Position numbers and translations under genes: made by a program | Assembly (NCBI RefSeq): GCF_000699445.3 | Contig: NC_067198.1 | Location: forward strand, 26,423,536-26,487,535 | Reading direction: 5' to 3' | DNA: 64,000 nucleotides | Source: Schistosoma haematobium | Taxonomy: Eukaryota > Platyhelminthes > Trematoda > Strigeidida > Schistosomatidae | Notes under the pieces: generated by a model | What the model was told of the DNA's origin: nothing | Seen by the model: only the letters and a program-made list of their open reading frames with translations | The model's database searches: none | In this document: piece by piece, positions 1 through 12,700 of the stretch | Numbering within the stretch: the stretch's first letter is position 1 | Layout of the letters: each line of letters begins with the position of its first letter

Positions 1-213
1 CTCCTGACGTTGCTCCACTGCCTTGTGGATTAGACCTTAAGATCAAAGGCTCCGGGTGTGGCTCCTAAGAAAGCCACCTGCTTCAATTCGGGCACATGGG
101 TAGTATCCCAGCCCTCACACAAATCGAATGATTTATGTGGCGCATATCTGTTTGGTGCCTCCTTGTACCAATTTTCGTGTGTTTAAATGACAAAATGACA
201 ATAAATAACACTA
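1..213 (+). repeat. 3' part of dispersed RTE-derived repeat (copy R1), cut by window edge
   Basis: Positions 1-172 match 8528-8699 with about one difference. The same family recurs at 22705-23160, 31995-32360, 44300-44790 and 53568-54035. This copy keeps the shared 3' tail (GGTGCC..CTTGTACCAAT followed by an AAAT-rich end). No coding potential. It looks like a non-autonomous derivative of the RTE element at 22.7-26.7 kb, because it joins that element's 5' region to its 3' tail. Confidence 0.8.
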
Positions 214-547
214 CCTAAACGAAGCAAACAGTATCTGCAGATTCAACGAAGCCAATTTTTACTTAAGAATCATCAATAAGTAGGTAAGACTATAGTTTCT
301 CTAACGCTTGACTTTGTGTAGTACCCTTTACGATAGAAAATATGGATAGGAATATAACAAAGTGTGGAAAAGTGCCAGGATGTGTCTACTATAAGAAGTT
401 CCTTATAGTAGTATTTTTTTACTTAACTATATATCCAACTTGTAAACTGATTTTTCTGCGCCAAATGTTGCTCCTACTTTACCAATAGTATTGATGAATT
501 AACAGACTTTTAAATAAATAAATAATACATTTTTAATACCCCAACGA

Positions 548-612
548 GTAGAAAAGTTAAATTTTCTGACGTTTCGTGACTTAGTGTAAGTCACTTCTTC
601 AGAGAATAAATT
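548..612 (-). ncRNA. Minimal hammerhead-like motif, Penelope-like type (candidate)
   Basis: On the minus strand the sequence carries CTGAAGA (fits the CUGANGA core, 602-596), then one extra A, a 6-bp helix II (GTGACT/AGTCAC, loop TACACTA), GAAA, and a helix III reduced to AC/GU before the GUC cleavage triplet (570-568). TTCT/AGAA can form helix I. Such hammerheads with almost no helix III are known from Penelope-like retroelements, where they act as dimers. A diverged copy lies at 18640-18716 on the + strand. The extra A before helix II is unusual, and activity is unproven. Confidence 0.4.
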
Positions 613-613
613 A

Positions 614-1541
614 AAATTACAGATATATTATTTATTTATAATAATCTACCCAGTGCTCAGTTTATTCGAAACTATCAAATCAAACCTTGGTAATGATACC
701 AACAAACTTTTGTCCAATTTTTATTTTCATCTCCTTCGGAGTTTCATTGGGAGATATACCGGTAATCTCAACGGGTAACTTTTTGTGAAAATCGAAACGA
801 ACTAAGTGTTTGCTTCATAATTACCCGTTTCGTTACAGAAACTTGTAGTACCGCATCAGTTTAGAAGTTTCGCTAGAATGTTGCGTTGCGTGTAATGGTT
901 TCTTCACTATGACGGTATATTCTGATAGATACTTGTAGTGGCACTGTTTCCTAGCCATATGTTCTTCAGAGACAAGCATATAATGGCTGAAAAGATGTAT
1001 ATTCGACGTGTATTACTTGGAGAAGGTCGGCAATGGTGAACGTGGAAACATTCATTCAATCGGATGGCATGGCTCAGCCTTGCAGACATGGTCATTATGT
1101 GTAACTTATTACTATTCACGTTCAATATATTATTCAATCCCCAGCCCAAATGTATTTTCCATCATCACTGTTAATTGTTACGATATGATGAGTCAGTGTA
1201 GACAGTGGTGTGAATTCCACGTAAGATCTTACAGATTAAGCAATCATATCATAACGAATTCATCGTTTTGGGATTAGGTCTGTTATCAAAGTATTATTAA
1301 TACTGAACTGAACTATAATTATACATATGAACAGGATTTATGACGCAAAAGGCTGAGTATAGTTGTTACAATTATATTTAACTGATCCATTAGATAAATA
1401 AACATGGCAGTAGTCAGTATAAAACACAGTTACCATCAACTTGTAAATTGGCTCTTCACACAATCTTCCATATTCAGAAATTTGCTAAGTTGTTCACTGG
1501 CATAAACTTGATTATTGGAAAGGTTTGGGCTTCTCAATTAG
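614..1541. other. AT-rich non-coding stretch, nothing recognised
   Basis: Only short overlapping open frames on both strands with no recognisable motif. No tRNA, rRNA or simple-repeat structure was seen. It may be upstream flank of the short frame at 1542 or plain intergenic DNA. Confidence 0.4.
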
Positions 1542-1871
1542 TTGATAGAAGCCACAAGTCGAATATCAAAAAACATATGGGGACCTTCTCAGCTTAATGC
1601 GATTCTGAAAAACAATAAATCAATCGTAAAACAAACGATTAAACTTCGTTATCAGTATCGATTTCGAAAAGTAAATGTAATGGCAGCTAAAAGAATAAAC
1701 CTATTAGTGTCTTGTAAACAGTACTCTTCATGTTATAACCCTCGTAAAATTTCACCTAGTCATTTGGTATTAACAAAAAAACTGCAGGCAGAAAATAAAC
1801 GGATTCGAAAAATTCAATTAGTGATACGAAATCTGAAAAAATTCCAAACACAAAGTTCACATTACTATTAG
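1542..1871 (+). CDS. Uncharacterised basic open frame, possibly a 3' exon
   Basis: An open frame of about 109 codons, rich in Lys, Arg, Asn and Gln, with a C-terminal stretch that could form a short helix (LQAENKRIRKIQLVIRNL). It opens with TTG rather than ATG, and an acceptor-like pyrimidine-poor TTCTCAATTAG lies immediately before it, so it could be a terminal exon of a gene whose earlier exons were not found. I do not recognise the protein. Chance open sequence in AT-rich DNA is the main alternative. Confidence 0.2.
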   Translation: MIEATSRISKNIWGPSQLNAILKNNKSIVKQTIKLRYQYRFRKVNVMAAKRINLLVSCKQYSSCYNPRKISPSHLVLTKKLQAENKRIRKIQLVIRNLKKFQTQSSHYY

Positions 1872-3389
1872 CAATTCATTGTTTACACACAATAATGATA
1901 TCATTGGTAAGCATTATTCAGATATTACTCGTTAATATGCATTAGAACTTTGTTCACAATTTGATTGATGATTGTGAATTCTGTTAACAGAAATATATTT
2001 GTTAACCATATAGCAGACATTATAAAGTAGTATTAACTACGACATGATTTAGTTACCATGCTCAAAGCAAACACGCATCGTATTACTTATGAAGATTATT
2101 TGACTAATTAATGTGGCACTTTCAGTAATGTTATACACAGTTTCTGTATATGTTCAGAAAGCCGGCAGACAAGGCTGCCAAAGTCAGTCGTTACTCATGT
2201 TTTTTTCTCAGATACGTTACATAATAATATGTCGATTCGGTCTAAAACGATTATACTTATAATGGATAGAACTATGGTAAGGAAAGACGACCAGACGCTG
2301 CTACGCATAGCAAACTATCAGAAGAGTGTTCAGCAGTGACAAACTCGTTCGGTTTAAACTTCTGGCTGACCACGTCTCAGGGTCATCACTACCCAACCAG
2401 GGTGGGGAGAAGTGATCTGTAGCAATAAATAAATCCCCAAAATAAGTAGCTCTGTAAGTCTTCAACATTGCATGCTGACCACATTAGTTTTAATGGACTC
2501 AACTAGCTGAAGGCGCTCGGTCAAGCATCCGCACCAGATCACGAGTTGGAACGCCGTGCTCAACATCCCCTGCAATCGCTGGCGAGTCTAGATCAGCCGA
2601 TCCTCGATTTATTGATAACCTATCAAATATATTTTCGAATTTCCTCGCTTCTGTCTTTTGATTTCACTTGGTGAGTACGGTTCATACTAGGTGTTACTGG
2701 TTAAAACGTTGTCAAACTCCAAATACCTGTGGTGTCTTCAGAAATATTTATGGCTGTACATTAGCAATTTATATAATATTCATAAATAGTTTAACTCATA
2801 ATTGCTTCAACCTACATTTTATGAACAACTAACAACATACATGTTCATCAACATCATAATCATAAAGGTGAATCAAATGAAAAAGGTTTTAGAGCTTACT
2901 TTTCATTAAAATTGCGGCCTACTTTTTACTTGATAAATGGTGAATTTTACTTACTTGAGTTTGTGTTGTTGCAAATAACCACATTAGACTGACTAAACAT
3001 TCACCCAGTTTGTGAGCAACAACTACGACAAACTACTAGTAAACTGGAATAAAAGCTATGTAACAAGCACAGACATTACAAAAACTGACATGCGACGGAG
3101 AAAATTCTGATGATAGCTTATAAATAACGACATCCAAAGACCTCGACAACGTGTAACGTGCGCGCGATAACCCACAGTCTGACTTCTTCACCATCCGGAC
3201 TAAGTCTAATAATCCATATGACCATGTAAAGCAATGTGCTGTCATTATGCAGTTCGCGATCCTCATTTCCATAAGAATCAAGGGACGTATATTAAATTTG
3301 TATATTCGAGAAATGGTCAAAGAAAAGCGGTTCCTCATAGTCGATTAGACGTGGGAGATAAGTTGAATAGTGCCCTTCACAATTACTTC
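1872..3389. other. Non-coding, unidentified
   Basis: No supported gene. Around 2515-2550 lies a GC-richer patch whose reverse complement recurs near 5998-6025 (shared core TCTGGTGCGGATGC), so some decayed repeat is present on both sides of the gypsy remnant. Its class was not identified. Confidence 0.35.
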
Positions 3390-5560
3390 TTCGGCCCGTC
3401 GTGTGAAATGGTCCACACAGGTCAAGAAGTAAGTGTCCGTTTGAACCTGATATAGGTTCTGGTTGAAATGAGCCTGAAAAGTTGCGCGAGAGCCTAAGAG
3501 ACGTCTGCTGTGTTTCATCGCCTTCGATTTTTCATCTTACACAAAAGCGTGCCCACTCCCTTACGTCTTTATGCAGACCAGGCCAGCGAAAGCGTTCTAT
3601 TATGAGCTCGATGGTTGACCAAACACCTGGATGAGATTATGACATTATGCAACGTACTGAAGACGTTGCATCGATAATATTCCGGAACGATTGGATGATC
3701 TCTACCCGCAGATGTGTCACATAACAAAATTTCCTGGCCTATTCCCACCTGTTTGATCCGTAGTTTCACGGTTGTCGAAGATAACTCGTGCTGAAAATCA
3801 GTGCCTCCTCTTTGAAGCTGTGCGAGTTTAAGAAATTTGGTCCCTTGGAAACTGTTCAAGGAAGTTGTACGAGACAAAGTGTCTGCAACAACATTGTTTG
3901 CCACACAAATTTGTTGTGTATCTAAAGCAAACTGTGAAATCCAGTCCAATAATCGAGACTCCCGAACGAAGTACATGTCTGAAGATCAGCTTAGATAGGA
4001 GGTGAGAGGTGTGTGGATGGTGAAAAGAGTGAATTGTCAGCCTTCTAAAAAGTGTAGAAGGTGCCGTACAGCCAAATAAGTGATAGTAGTTTGATATCGA
4101 AAGTTCAGTGTCTTGCAACTGCCTCGAGAAGAATGCCAAAGGTTGTCAACAATTGTTCATTTATTGTTGTAAAAATCAACTGATTGCAGGGTCTGACTCA
4201 TTTACGGTGATAGTAGTGGGTGCTTTGATGACTTGTTGTGAGAGCATAGTTGCTTAAGCGATAAGTTTCTAATTGTAAAGAATGCTCTTTTCCCTTCGTC
4301 GTCTAAATTGATGAATTTCGCAATTCCACGAAGCTGGTCGATTAAGGGTCTCATGAGAGATGTGCGGTTCCCTATGGACAATAGGAAAAGATTTACCAGG
4401 CCGTTGAACGTACGTAATAGCCTGACTAAAGTCAGTTCCGGATAATCCAGAAAGGCTGCCATTTTGCTTTGCAGAGGGCGGATGCTTTTAGCATCAATAG
4501 TGTGTCTGAAGAAATCTAGGATGTCGGTTCGCGTTTAAAATTTTTGAATGTTTACAGTAATCCCGTATTTCTGCAGTCGCTTGAAAACACGGTTCAGATT
4601 ATGGACATGAGATTTTCTATCTGGACTTGCAATCATGCAGTCATCAACATACTTGTATACGAAGTTGAGACCTCAAAAACGTCATAGATGAACCTCTGGA
4701 AAGTTTGCGTAGCATTTTTCGAACCGATATGTGTAGAGTTCGAAGGACGTGATGGTAGCAACTTCAGAGACATCGCCTTCATCCTTAGGAATTCAGTTAT
4801 ACGCTTTAACCAGATGGATTTTTAAGAAAACAGTTGCACTTTGCAAAGCAGCAGTCAGGTCACTGATGTGTAGCAACAGCCCAAAGGCTGTTCGGTAGCC
4901 GGAAATATCGCACTGAACTTGCACTTGAGGATTTCGGTTAAATGACTATAAAGTAAACGCATCTTTTGTCGCTTTTCCGTTGGTCGCTTGTAAGTTTAAG
5001 ACCAGACCTTGTAGATGATCAATAATATTCTCGAGAAGAACACTTATTTCTGACTGTGTCGACATGATAGCGAACTTTTGTCATCGTGTCAGTGATGTAT
5101 AACAGATATTTATGTTGTTGTAAGAAACTCTAGGGTTCCCTGAAATTTCTGGAAGACCTACCATTCTTGTTGTGGTATCAACGCCAGTCAGTGGTAACTA
5201 CTTCTTATGGTCTAGAAAAAGAACCTTTTAGCAGCACGATTCCTTGGGAAGTTTTGAAGCATTTAATATTGTGATGACTATTAAGATATGAGTGGAAGTA
5301 TTACAGAGCTCTGCGAAATCCTGTGTCGTGTAACGCTTTTCCTTGACACAAAAATCCCTAGCATGGAGGACACTTGTAACCTCGAAATCCAACCAGCATG
5401 TGCAGTCAGTTCGTCTGCAGCGTTATTTTGCAGCTGCTGGGGCAGCTTAGCTAAGAAGATGTATCTAAAGATCCCTAGTCAAAGCCCATCGACCGATCAT
5501 CTCCTGCACACGCATTACCATTTTTGTTGCTGAGCCGTGTTGAAGTTCTATACTGTGAAA
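3390..5560 (-). mobile_element. Degenerate Ty3/gypsy LTR retrotransposon internal region
   Basis: Read on the minus strand from high to low coordinates, several frames carry gypsy landmarks in the right order. A capsid-like segment (FLAKLPQQLQNNAADEL) lies around 5390-5470. Reverse transcriptase follows: IHLVKAYN near 4830, SKNATQTFQRF near 4710, and the catalytic YVDD box at 4651-4640. The RNase H connection domain is at 4460-4200. An RNase H end with VADTLSR lies near 3875. Integrase zinc-domain and linker residues (DVREWARFCV) run from about 3700 to 3480. The frame is broken many times, so it is inactive. No flanking LTR pair was identified. It resembles schistosome gypsy families such as Boudicca or the Saci elements; the exact family is undetermined. 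Confidence 0.75.
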
Positions 5561-6735
5561 CATCTCATCTAATCTTTGTCGACCGTTTGGATTTCCATGC
5601 TTAAGGATTGCTTTTTTGAGGTGTCATGATGTTCAGAAACATCGATCGTAAACATACTAGGTGCCACGATATATTAGAAGCTGTAATATACAAAGTTGCA
5701 AAAAAAAATCGCAGATAATAAAAAATTACAGCAAGTGGTGCAAACGAATTATACAGTAATATATCGGGGGACACATTTAAAGTTTATTGTTTAGAGAACC
5801 AGAACATGTTAGGCTAACCACCCAAAATGGAGTGACAATTCATTTTTCATTACATCAATAAAATTCAAACCACTCAAATCGGAAGATATGGATGGATGAG
5901 ATTGAAGACATATTTGGGAGTTGTAGATTTGCTGAGAAACGTTTTATCTAAGTCGACCAGTAGTTTTGAGAGATTTATATCACGGCATACTTATTCGTGG
6001 TCTGGTGCGGATGCGTGACAGATCGCCTCCAGCTATTGTAGGTCCAATAAACTAATAAGATGAATACTGATGTCGAAGATTTACACAATTTTTTAGGGTA
6101 TCTGTGTACAGCTTTAATAACCACGTTGGTTGAGTCAAACTATTTTTAAATAAATAGTTGGAGTGTCAATTTTCGCATACTCAAGACGTCAATGGACCTC
6201 AGTATAAGCTCCAGATGGCTTATGTACAATTTGCGAAGAATTAGTTGAGATTATTCATACGACTAGTTTCAGCTATGTATTCTGTAGTAGAAGCAGATGG
6301 ATTTTTATCATAGTCCGGATAATTTCTGCCTTCTTATTACTTTATTTATAAAGTTAGCTGTGCTCCAGAGCGCACTTGAACACTCATTTAAGCTCAGTCA
6401 TGAAGCATACCTTTGGTTGAGAATTCTAGGAATTTATGGGTAAAAGACACCTTTTCAGATGCCATTGAACCTTATTTTCATGAATATTCTGTTCTTGGAA
6501 CTACCCTTCATCTAAAGTGCTTCATGACACTTCCATCTTGTACTTTCAAAAAAACTTGACCTATCCTTCGAGAACTAGAACGTCTCACACCAATTTACTA
6601 ATAATTTGTTTACTTTAGAGTTTGACAAATACCTATGTTTTCATCTGAAGCTACTTGTGTTAAGATATCATTGAACAAAGATTCGCGTTAAGTCAAACTT
6701 CTGTTCCACTCAACCATTTAAGCTGTATATACATT
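5561..6735. other. Intergenic region upstream of CPSF3
   Basis: No coding region seen. It contains the putative promoter and 5' UTR of CPSF3, but no TATA box or other motif decides the transcription start. A decayed repeat patch near 5998-6025 mirrors one at 2515-2550. Confidence 0.4.
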
Positions 6736-9700
6736 ATGGATTTGGGAGACACTTATGAAGAAAGTGATAAGTTAACGATTATGCCTCTGTAAGTATTTTA
6801 CCCATTCTTACTACAGCCAAATTTCTTTTCCCCTAAAAGTCTGCTAGTTTAATTGATAATGTCTTTGTACATACTAGTATGTACAAAGACACTACTACTA
6901 TACATAGTAGTTGTTAAAGTCGTAGTTTTAAATATTTTAACCTTATTTCTGCAGGATGCCGAATTAATTTTCACGTGATTTTCGTGACTAGGGGCTAAAG
7001 ACTCCAAATGATGTTGTTCAGGCTATTCTTAATCACTCAAGTGCATCCACTATATTTTTTCCCTTATATTACAAGCTCCTCAGTTATCCTTATTGATCCG
7101 CGAACTTGCACTTCTGAAGTTCTATCTTCTACGCCAAGTTTTTCCTATTGCCAATGATAGTATTGGTACTTCTACGCTCATGTTTTTCTCACAATCTCAT
7201 TTAGATGTACTGAATTTATGTGACCACCACCAACTATAAGTATACAGGTATTCCTTCATTAGGGAGATTACTTATACTAACAATCATTGCATCTGACGAT
7301 CCCTCAGTTTTCCAGTTGCACTGGTGCATGCAAGATGCGAAAATTATTCCGGAGTTTACTACGTTTATTATAATAAGCGTAGTAAATTTCTAGGCCCAAC
7401 TAATTATAACTAGTTGGACTTGGACGTGTTAAACGAGAAGTGCTCTGTAAGCAAAAGCTTACGAATAAATAGATCTTTAGAAGGGAAGGGATTCTTAGAA
7501 AATCGTGTTTTTGTACAGATTATCGAGCAACCTTGAGCATTAACCGTAGAAATTGTGAGACTTCGTCGATGAAAACAAAGACATTGAAAGTTTGAAGTAA
7601 ACTTAACATTAATTTTGACAGAACGCAACCAAAACTGGGTTGATTCTTAGTTTTGTGCTACATTTATCGAAAAATTTGATGGGATCGTCCCAAAATTGAT
7701 GAATTTTGTCTAAAAGTTTGGAGCTTAAAAACCTAGACCAATGCACGTGTCAGGTTTTGCTCTGTGTTTATTGAATTAGATAGCTCCACTTGTGTGAAGT
7801 AATAGCAGTAATGCGAAATATTTCATTGGTTTAACACGAGGATTGTTGATTTAAAACTGTTTACTTTCGATCTGCTTGGCAGTGGGACTGTTCTTGATGC
7901 TTCCACTTCTCCATATCTAATATCTTACTTCATACCCCTTGCAGGCTTGAAGAAATATGGAGGTTTATCTGACTCATAGTCATATATAAAATTAATATTC
8001 CAGTCTCCTTAATATCCGAGGGCAATAAATCATTGCCCTTAGTTTCACATCTAAATCACTGGTAAACGTCCTATTTATTCCGTAACCAAGATATTTATCT
8101 GATACTGTCTTTTAGCGTGAAGTCATTAACAAATTTATTTTGTAAACAAAGTATACAGCATTCATTACAGCATAAACTTGCAGTCCCATGGAGTAGTTTT
8201 TTGTGGCCTCCAAATGCCGTGGTACGGCCGAGAGTGATGAAAGTTAGCTCTCCCTCTCGAAATGCTTTCACATGGCCACGTGCATACAACCACTACCAAG
8301 GAAGTCCTGCTCACTTCCTTCTCGCGGCGGGGGTATTTTTTTTACGAAATTGAGAGAACGAAAAGCGAATGTCCGGCGCTTTAACCGGGTTGGTGGACAC
8401 GGAGATTCCACCTAGGGAAGTTGGAAAACCCTGATTCCAAACCATTAGTGCACATGGGCTCCAGTATCCTGAAGTAATAAATAGCATATGAACCAGTCGT
8501 TGGTCACCGGCTACCATAGGACTGCATCTCCTGACGTTGCTCCACTGCCTTGTGGATTAGACCTTAAGATCAAAGACTCCGGGTGTGGCTCCTAAGAAAG
8601 CCACCTGCTTCAATTCGGGCACATGGGTAGTATCCCAGCCCTCACACAAATCGAATGATTTATGTGGCGCATATCTGTTTGGTGCCTCCTTGTACCAATC
8701 TATTGTCTCTAGCTTCCCGTCGATAAGGAGTATGGCCGAGAAATTTCCAGCTACTCATCTGTCACCTGAATAAACCTTGTTTACCCTTCATATCTACTGG
8801 TGTCATTGCAATTTATTTTGTAATCGACTCATGACTTCTACATATGATGTATTATGTGAACACTGTATGCTAATGATATTTGACAGTTCTCTCTAGTTTG
8901 ACTTGTTTGAACCATAGATCTCTTCATTAGAAAATTACAAACTCTCCGTAAAAGCAGGGCTTAGTACTCGAGGTTATTGAGCTTCCTTGGCGTCAAGTAC
9001 GATTCGACAGGATCTTAATTGTTCGCATCACTATTTTTTTACTCTTATTCAGAAAGTAAAGGCAAGAGTTCAGATGACTGTGTTGGCTAAATTTTTTAAT
9101 AGACGTCTGAGCTAAATAACTTACTAGCTCACCGTAACGTTAACATTTAAGTAAAATTAATGAGAAATAAGATTAATGTAATTGTTATTTATTGGACTCA
9201 TTTAGAAAGGCTTCTGGTAAATTTCATTAGCCCTTACTTTATCCTTTAATTTACTATTTCAGTGGGGCTGGTCAAGAAGTTGGAAGGTCATGTATACTGT
9301 TAACATTTAAAGGGAAGAAGATAATTGTAAGGTGTTCCATTGTCTTTTATAAATATATGTTCACAGCTGGATTGTGGTATACATCCTGGCTTACGCAACA
9401 GAGAAAGCCTGCCATTCATTGATGCAATCCCGGATATCCAAACGACAGACCTTATTTTAATTAGTCAGTAAGTAACTTAATCTCAATGCAATATGCATAG
9501 CTTTCATCTTGATCACTGTGGAGGGCTTCCACATTTGCTTTTAAAGACTGGAGCTAAGTCAAAATGTTACATGACACACGCAACGAAAGCCATTTATCGT
9601 TATTTGCTTGCTGACTTTGTTCGTGTTAGGTGAGCTTCTAATACACTAAAGATATTCCACTGGTTAGCAATTCTGGTGGCCTACCGGATCAATTATTGTA

Positions 9701-12700
9701 CAGTGATCGAGACATAGTAGCTAGCTTAGACCATATTGATACCATAGATTTTCACCAAGAACTTGAAGTTAACGGGATAAAGTTTTCTGCCTATCATGCT
9801 GGACATGTGTTAGGTGCAGCGATGTTTCTAATAGAAATTGCTGGTGTAAAAGTTCGTCCTCCTTTACAGATAACTTTCATAGAGTCCATCTAGATTTTAT
9901 ATACTGGAGATTTCAGCCGACAAGAAGATAGACATTTAATGTGTGCTGAAATTCCGCCTATACGCCCAGACGTTCTGATAACCGAAGCTACTTATGGTAT
10001 CCATATCCATGACAAACGAGAAGAAAGAGAAGCTAGGTTTACTAGCTTAGTTCACGATATTGTCACTCGTGGAGGGCGCTGTTTGATTCCAGCATTCGCA
10101 CTTGGCAGAGCCCAAGAATTAATGTTGATTCTTGATGAATATTGGGACAATCATCCAGAACTGCACGACATACCCATTTATTATGCCAGTCAGCTCGCAC
10201 GGAAATGTATGGCAGTTTACCAAACGTATATTTATGCCATGAACGAACGAATTCGCAACCAGTTAGCAAACAACAATCCATTCTGTTTCCGACACATATC
10301 CAATTTAAAGGTAGATGAGTAGTATCAAAGCATTTTATAATTAACACTTGTCTTCGTAGAGTATTGAACATTTTGACGATTCTGGTCCATGTGTGGTTAT
10401 GGCCAGTCCTGGAATGTTGCAATCTGGTCTTAGTCGAGAGCTATTTGAGAATTGGTGCACAGACAAACGTAATGGAGTAATTATTGCAGGCTATTGTGTC
10501 GAGGGTACTCTGGCGAAACAAATTTTATCTCTACCGACTGAAGTACCTACAATGTCAGGTCAAATGTTACCACTGAAATGTTCAGTAGATTATATTAGTT
10601 TCTCTGCTCATACTGACTATCAACAGACGAGTGCATTTATCAGAGAATTAAAACCAAGCTATGTCGTAAGTTATGTAATATGTTAATGCAAGTATTTCAT
10701 CTTCTTTACGACTTTCCTTAAAATATGTGTAATTTTAATATTAGTCATTGAACATTATGCTATTTTTTATTTAGTGGTAAACTTATTGCTTGCTTTTTTG
10801 ACAAATTATAATAACCTTCCAACTATCACAATGCTAGGAAATTAAATATGTAGTTATCAAGTTTCAGTTTTGAGACTGTCCTGATTAATCTGACTTTGGT
10901 TGCTGACTCGCTTCACATTCAGCCTCACGACTATGAACTTCGTTAAATTCTCGTTGTTCATATAATAAGTAAATTAATAACACTTTACAGTACGTTTAGT
11001 ATCGAAGTGGGTTTTACACTGAAATGGTTGTGCCAAAAATATCTAAATATATTTTGGATGAAAAAGTCGCTTTTGTTGTATTTTTATCTAGATGGCTTAT
11101 AGGTGTTTATTTAAATTTTATAGATTAGTTAGTGAGGATTTTCAAACCATTGAAACAAATGATTTAAAATCCTGATTGACATATCTTAAAATCTACAACA
11201 CCAACTCTATATGTTTCTGTATGTACTAGATACATTCTTTATCAGTTTAATGTAGAGTTGTCAGTTGGTGTTTGATGTACTCATTTTTTCAACTACGGAT
11301 TCAAACTACCATTCCTTTACAAAAACTGAGGAAACCGGCTGACACTAATACTGTTCACAAAATAGGTATAATTCACAGTGAAGGTCATGGATCGTTTCTA
11401 GTTTATCGAAATGTATAACTGTTTTTTTCATTTTTATGTTTATTCACTGTTGTTTTTATGTCGTACTTTTGTGTAGTAGTTTAAAACACGAAGATTTAAG
11501 TAATGCAATGTCCCCCTAGGCCCTGCATTGTACTAGTCGTTTCTTTATTTCAGTGTCTTAAAACTTTCTCTTTTAGGTATTAGTACACGGAGAACAAAAC
11601 GAAATGTTACGGTTATGTGGGGCTTTACAAAGGGAGTATGAAGATGATGAAACATGTAGACTGGAAATATTTACACCTAAAAACTGTGTCCCTGTTAATC
11701 TACGTTTTCGTGGTGAGAAAGTTGCTAAAATTTTGGGCAGTCTTGCCCATAGTGCTCCTAAAGAAGGTCAAACTATTTCAGGAGTACTTGTAAAGAAAAA
11801 TTTCGCATATCATATTTTAACACCTGGTGAATTACCGAGTAAGTAATTTCATATTGTTTCTGTGTTAATGATCTCGTGAAAGTTAAAATTTGGAACGCAT
11901 CTCGAAAGCCTCTACGGCTTTGATGTACATCCTACTGATAATATCAAGAGGTATTTACCACTCCCCTTTGAATAACCATTAACAGATAATTTATTTCTGT
12001 TTTCCCCTTGGTTTATTGTTGGTGTATCATACTTTGGATATCGTTCATTAACTGACATACTTGACCTTCAGTTTTAAGTCTCAGTATGTATAATCTAATC
12101 TAGACAGCTAAATATTGCTGGTAGCTTTCACTTGAAAAGTGTGGTTTCGAATTTAGTACAGTAGTTTTATACGGTTTTTGAGATGTAGTTGAACACAGGA
12201 GTAAATGTCTAAATGATTGGATTAAAAAAGAAATGTTTCTTCGCTCAACTTGTATTTTTTTTATTATATTTAGCATTAATTAGTGAATATGTTAGAGAAA
12301 TAGTGTATCTCTTTGTGTCTACTATGTCATGTTTTCCCTATTTTTCCTTAGCATACACTGAACTAGCTACAACTGTAGTAAATCAAGTCATTTCTATTCC
12401 ATTTACTGGTAGTGCTAATCTTTTGAAATTTCATTTGGCTTTACTTGCTGGTAGCGTGGAAACGGTATCTCAAAAATCAGATAATGTACAATATCGTGTA
12501 TTTGATGCAATTAATATTACTTGGCGACCACAACAGATAACTGTGGAAGTAAGTTATATATATGGTCAAAGTGAGTTGCAGTTTGTCAGGGTTTGAAGAT
12601 AGACACACTCGGGTTTATTAAATATAGCAGACCACTTTTAAGATTTAGATTCAATTCATTAGACGAATCAAACTTCGCATAATAAGTTGCTTAGATATTC

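Noticed and set aside
3036..3455. Overlapping open frames on both strands just beyond the gypsy integrase region
   Set aside because: No integrase core motif (DDE spacing) could be read in them, and they are typical of chance frames.
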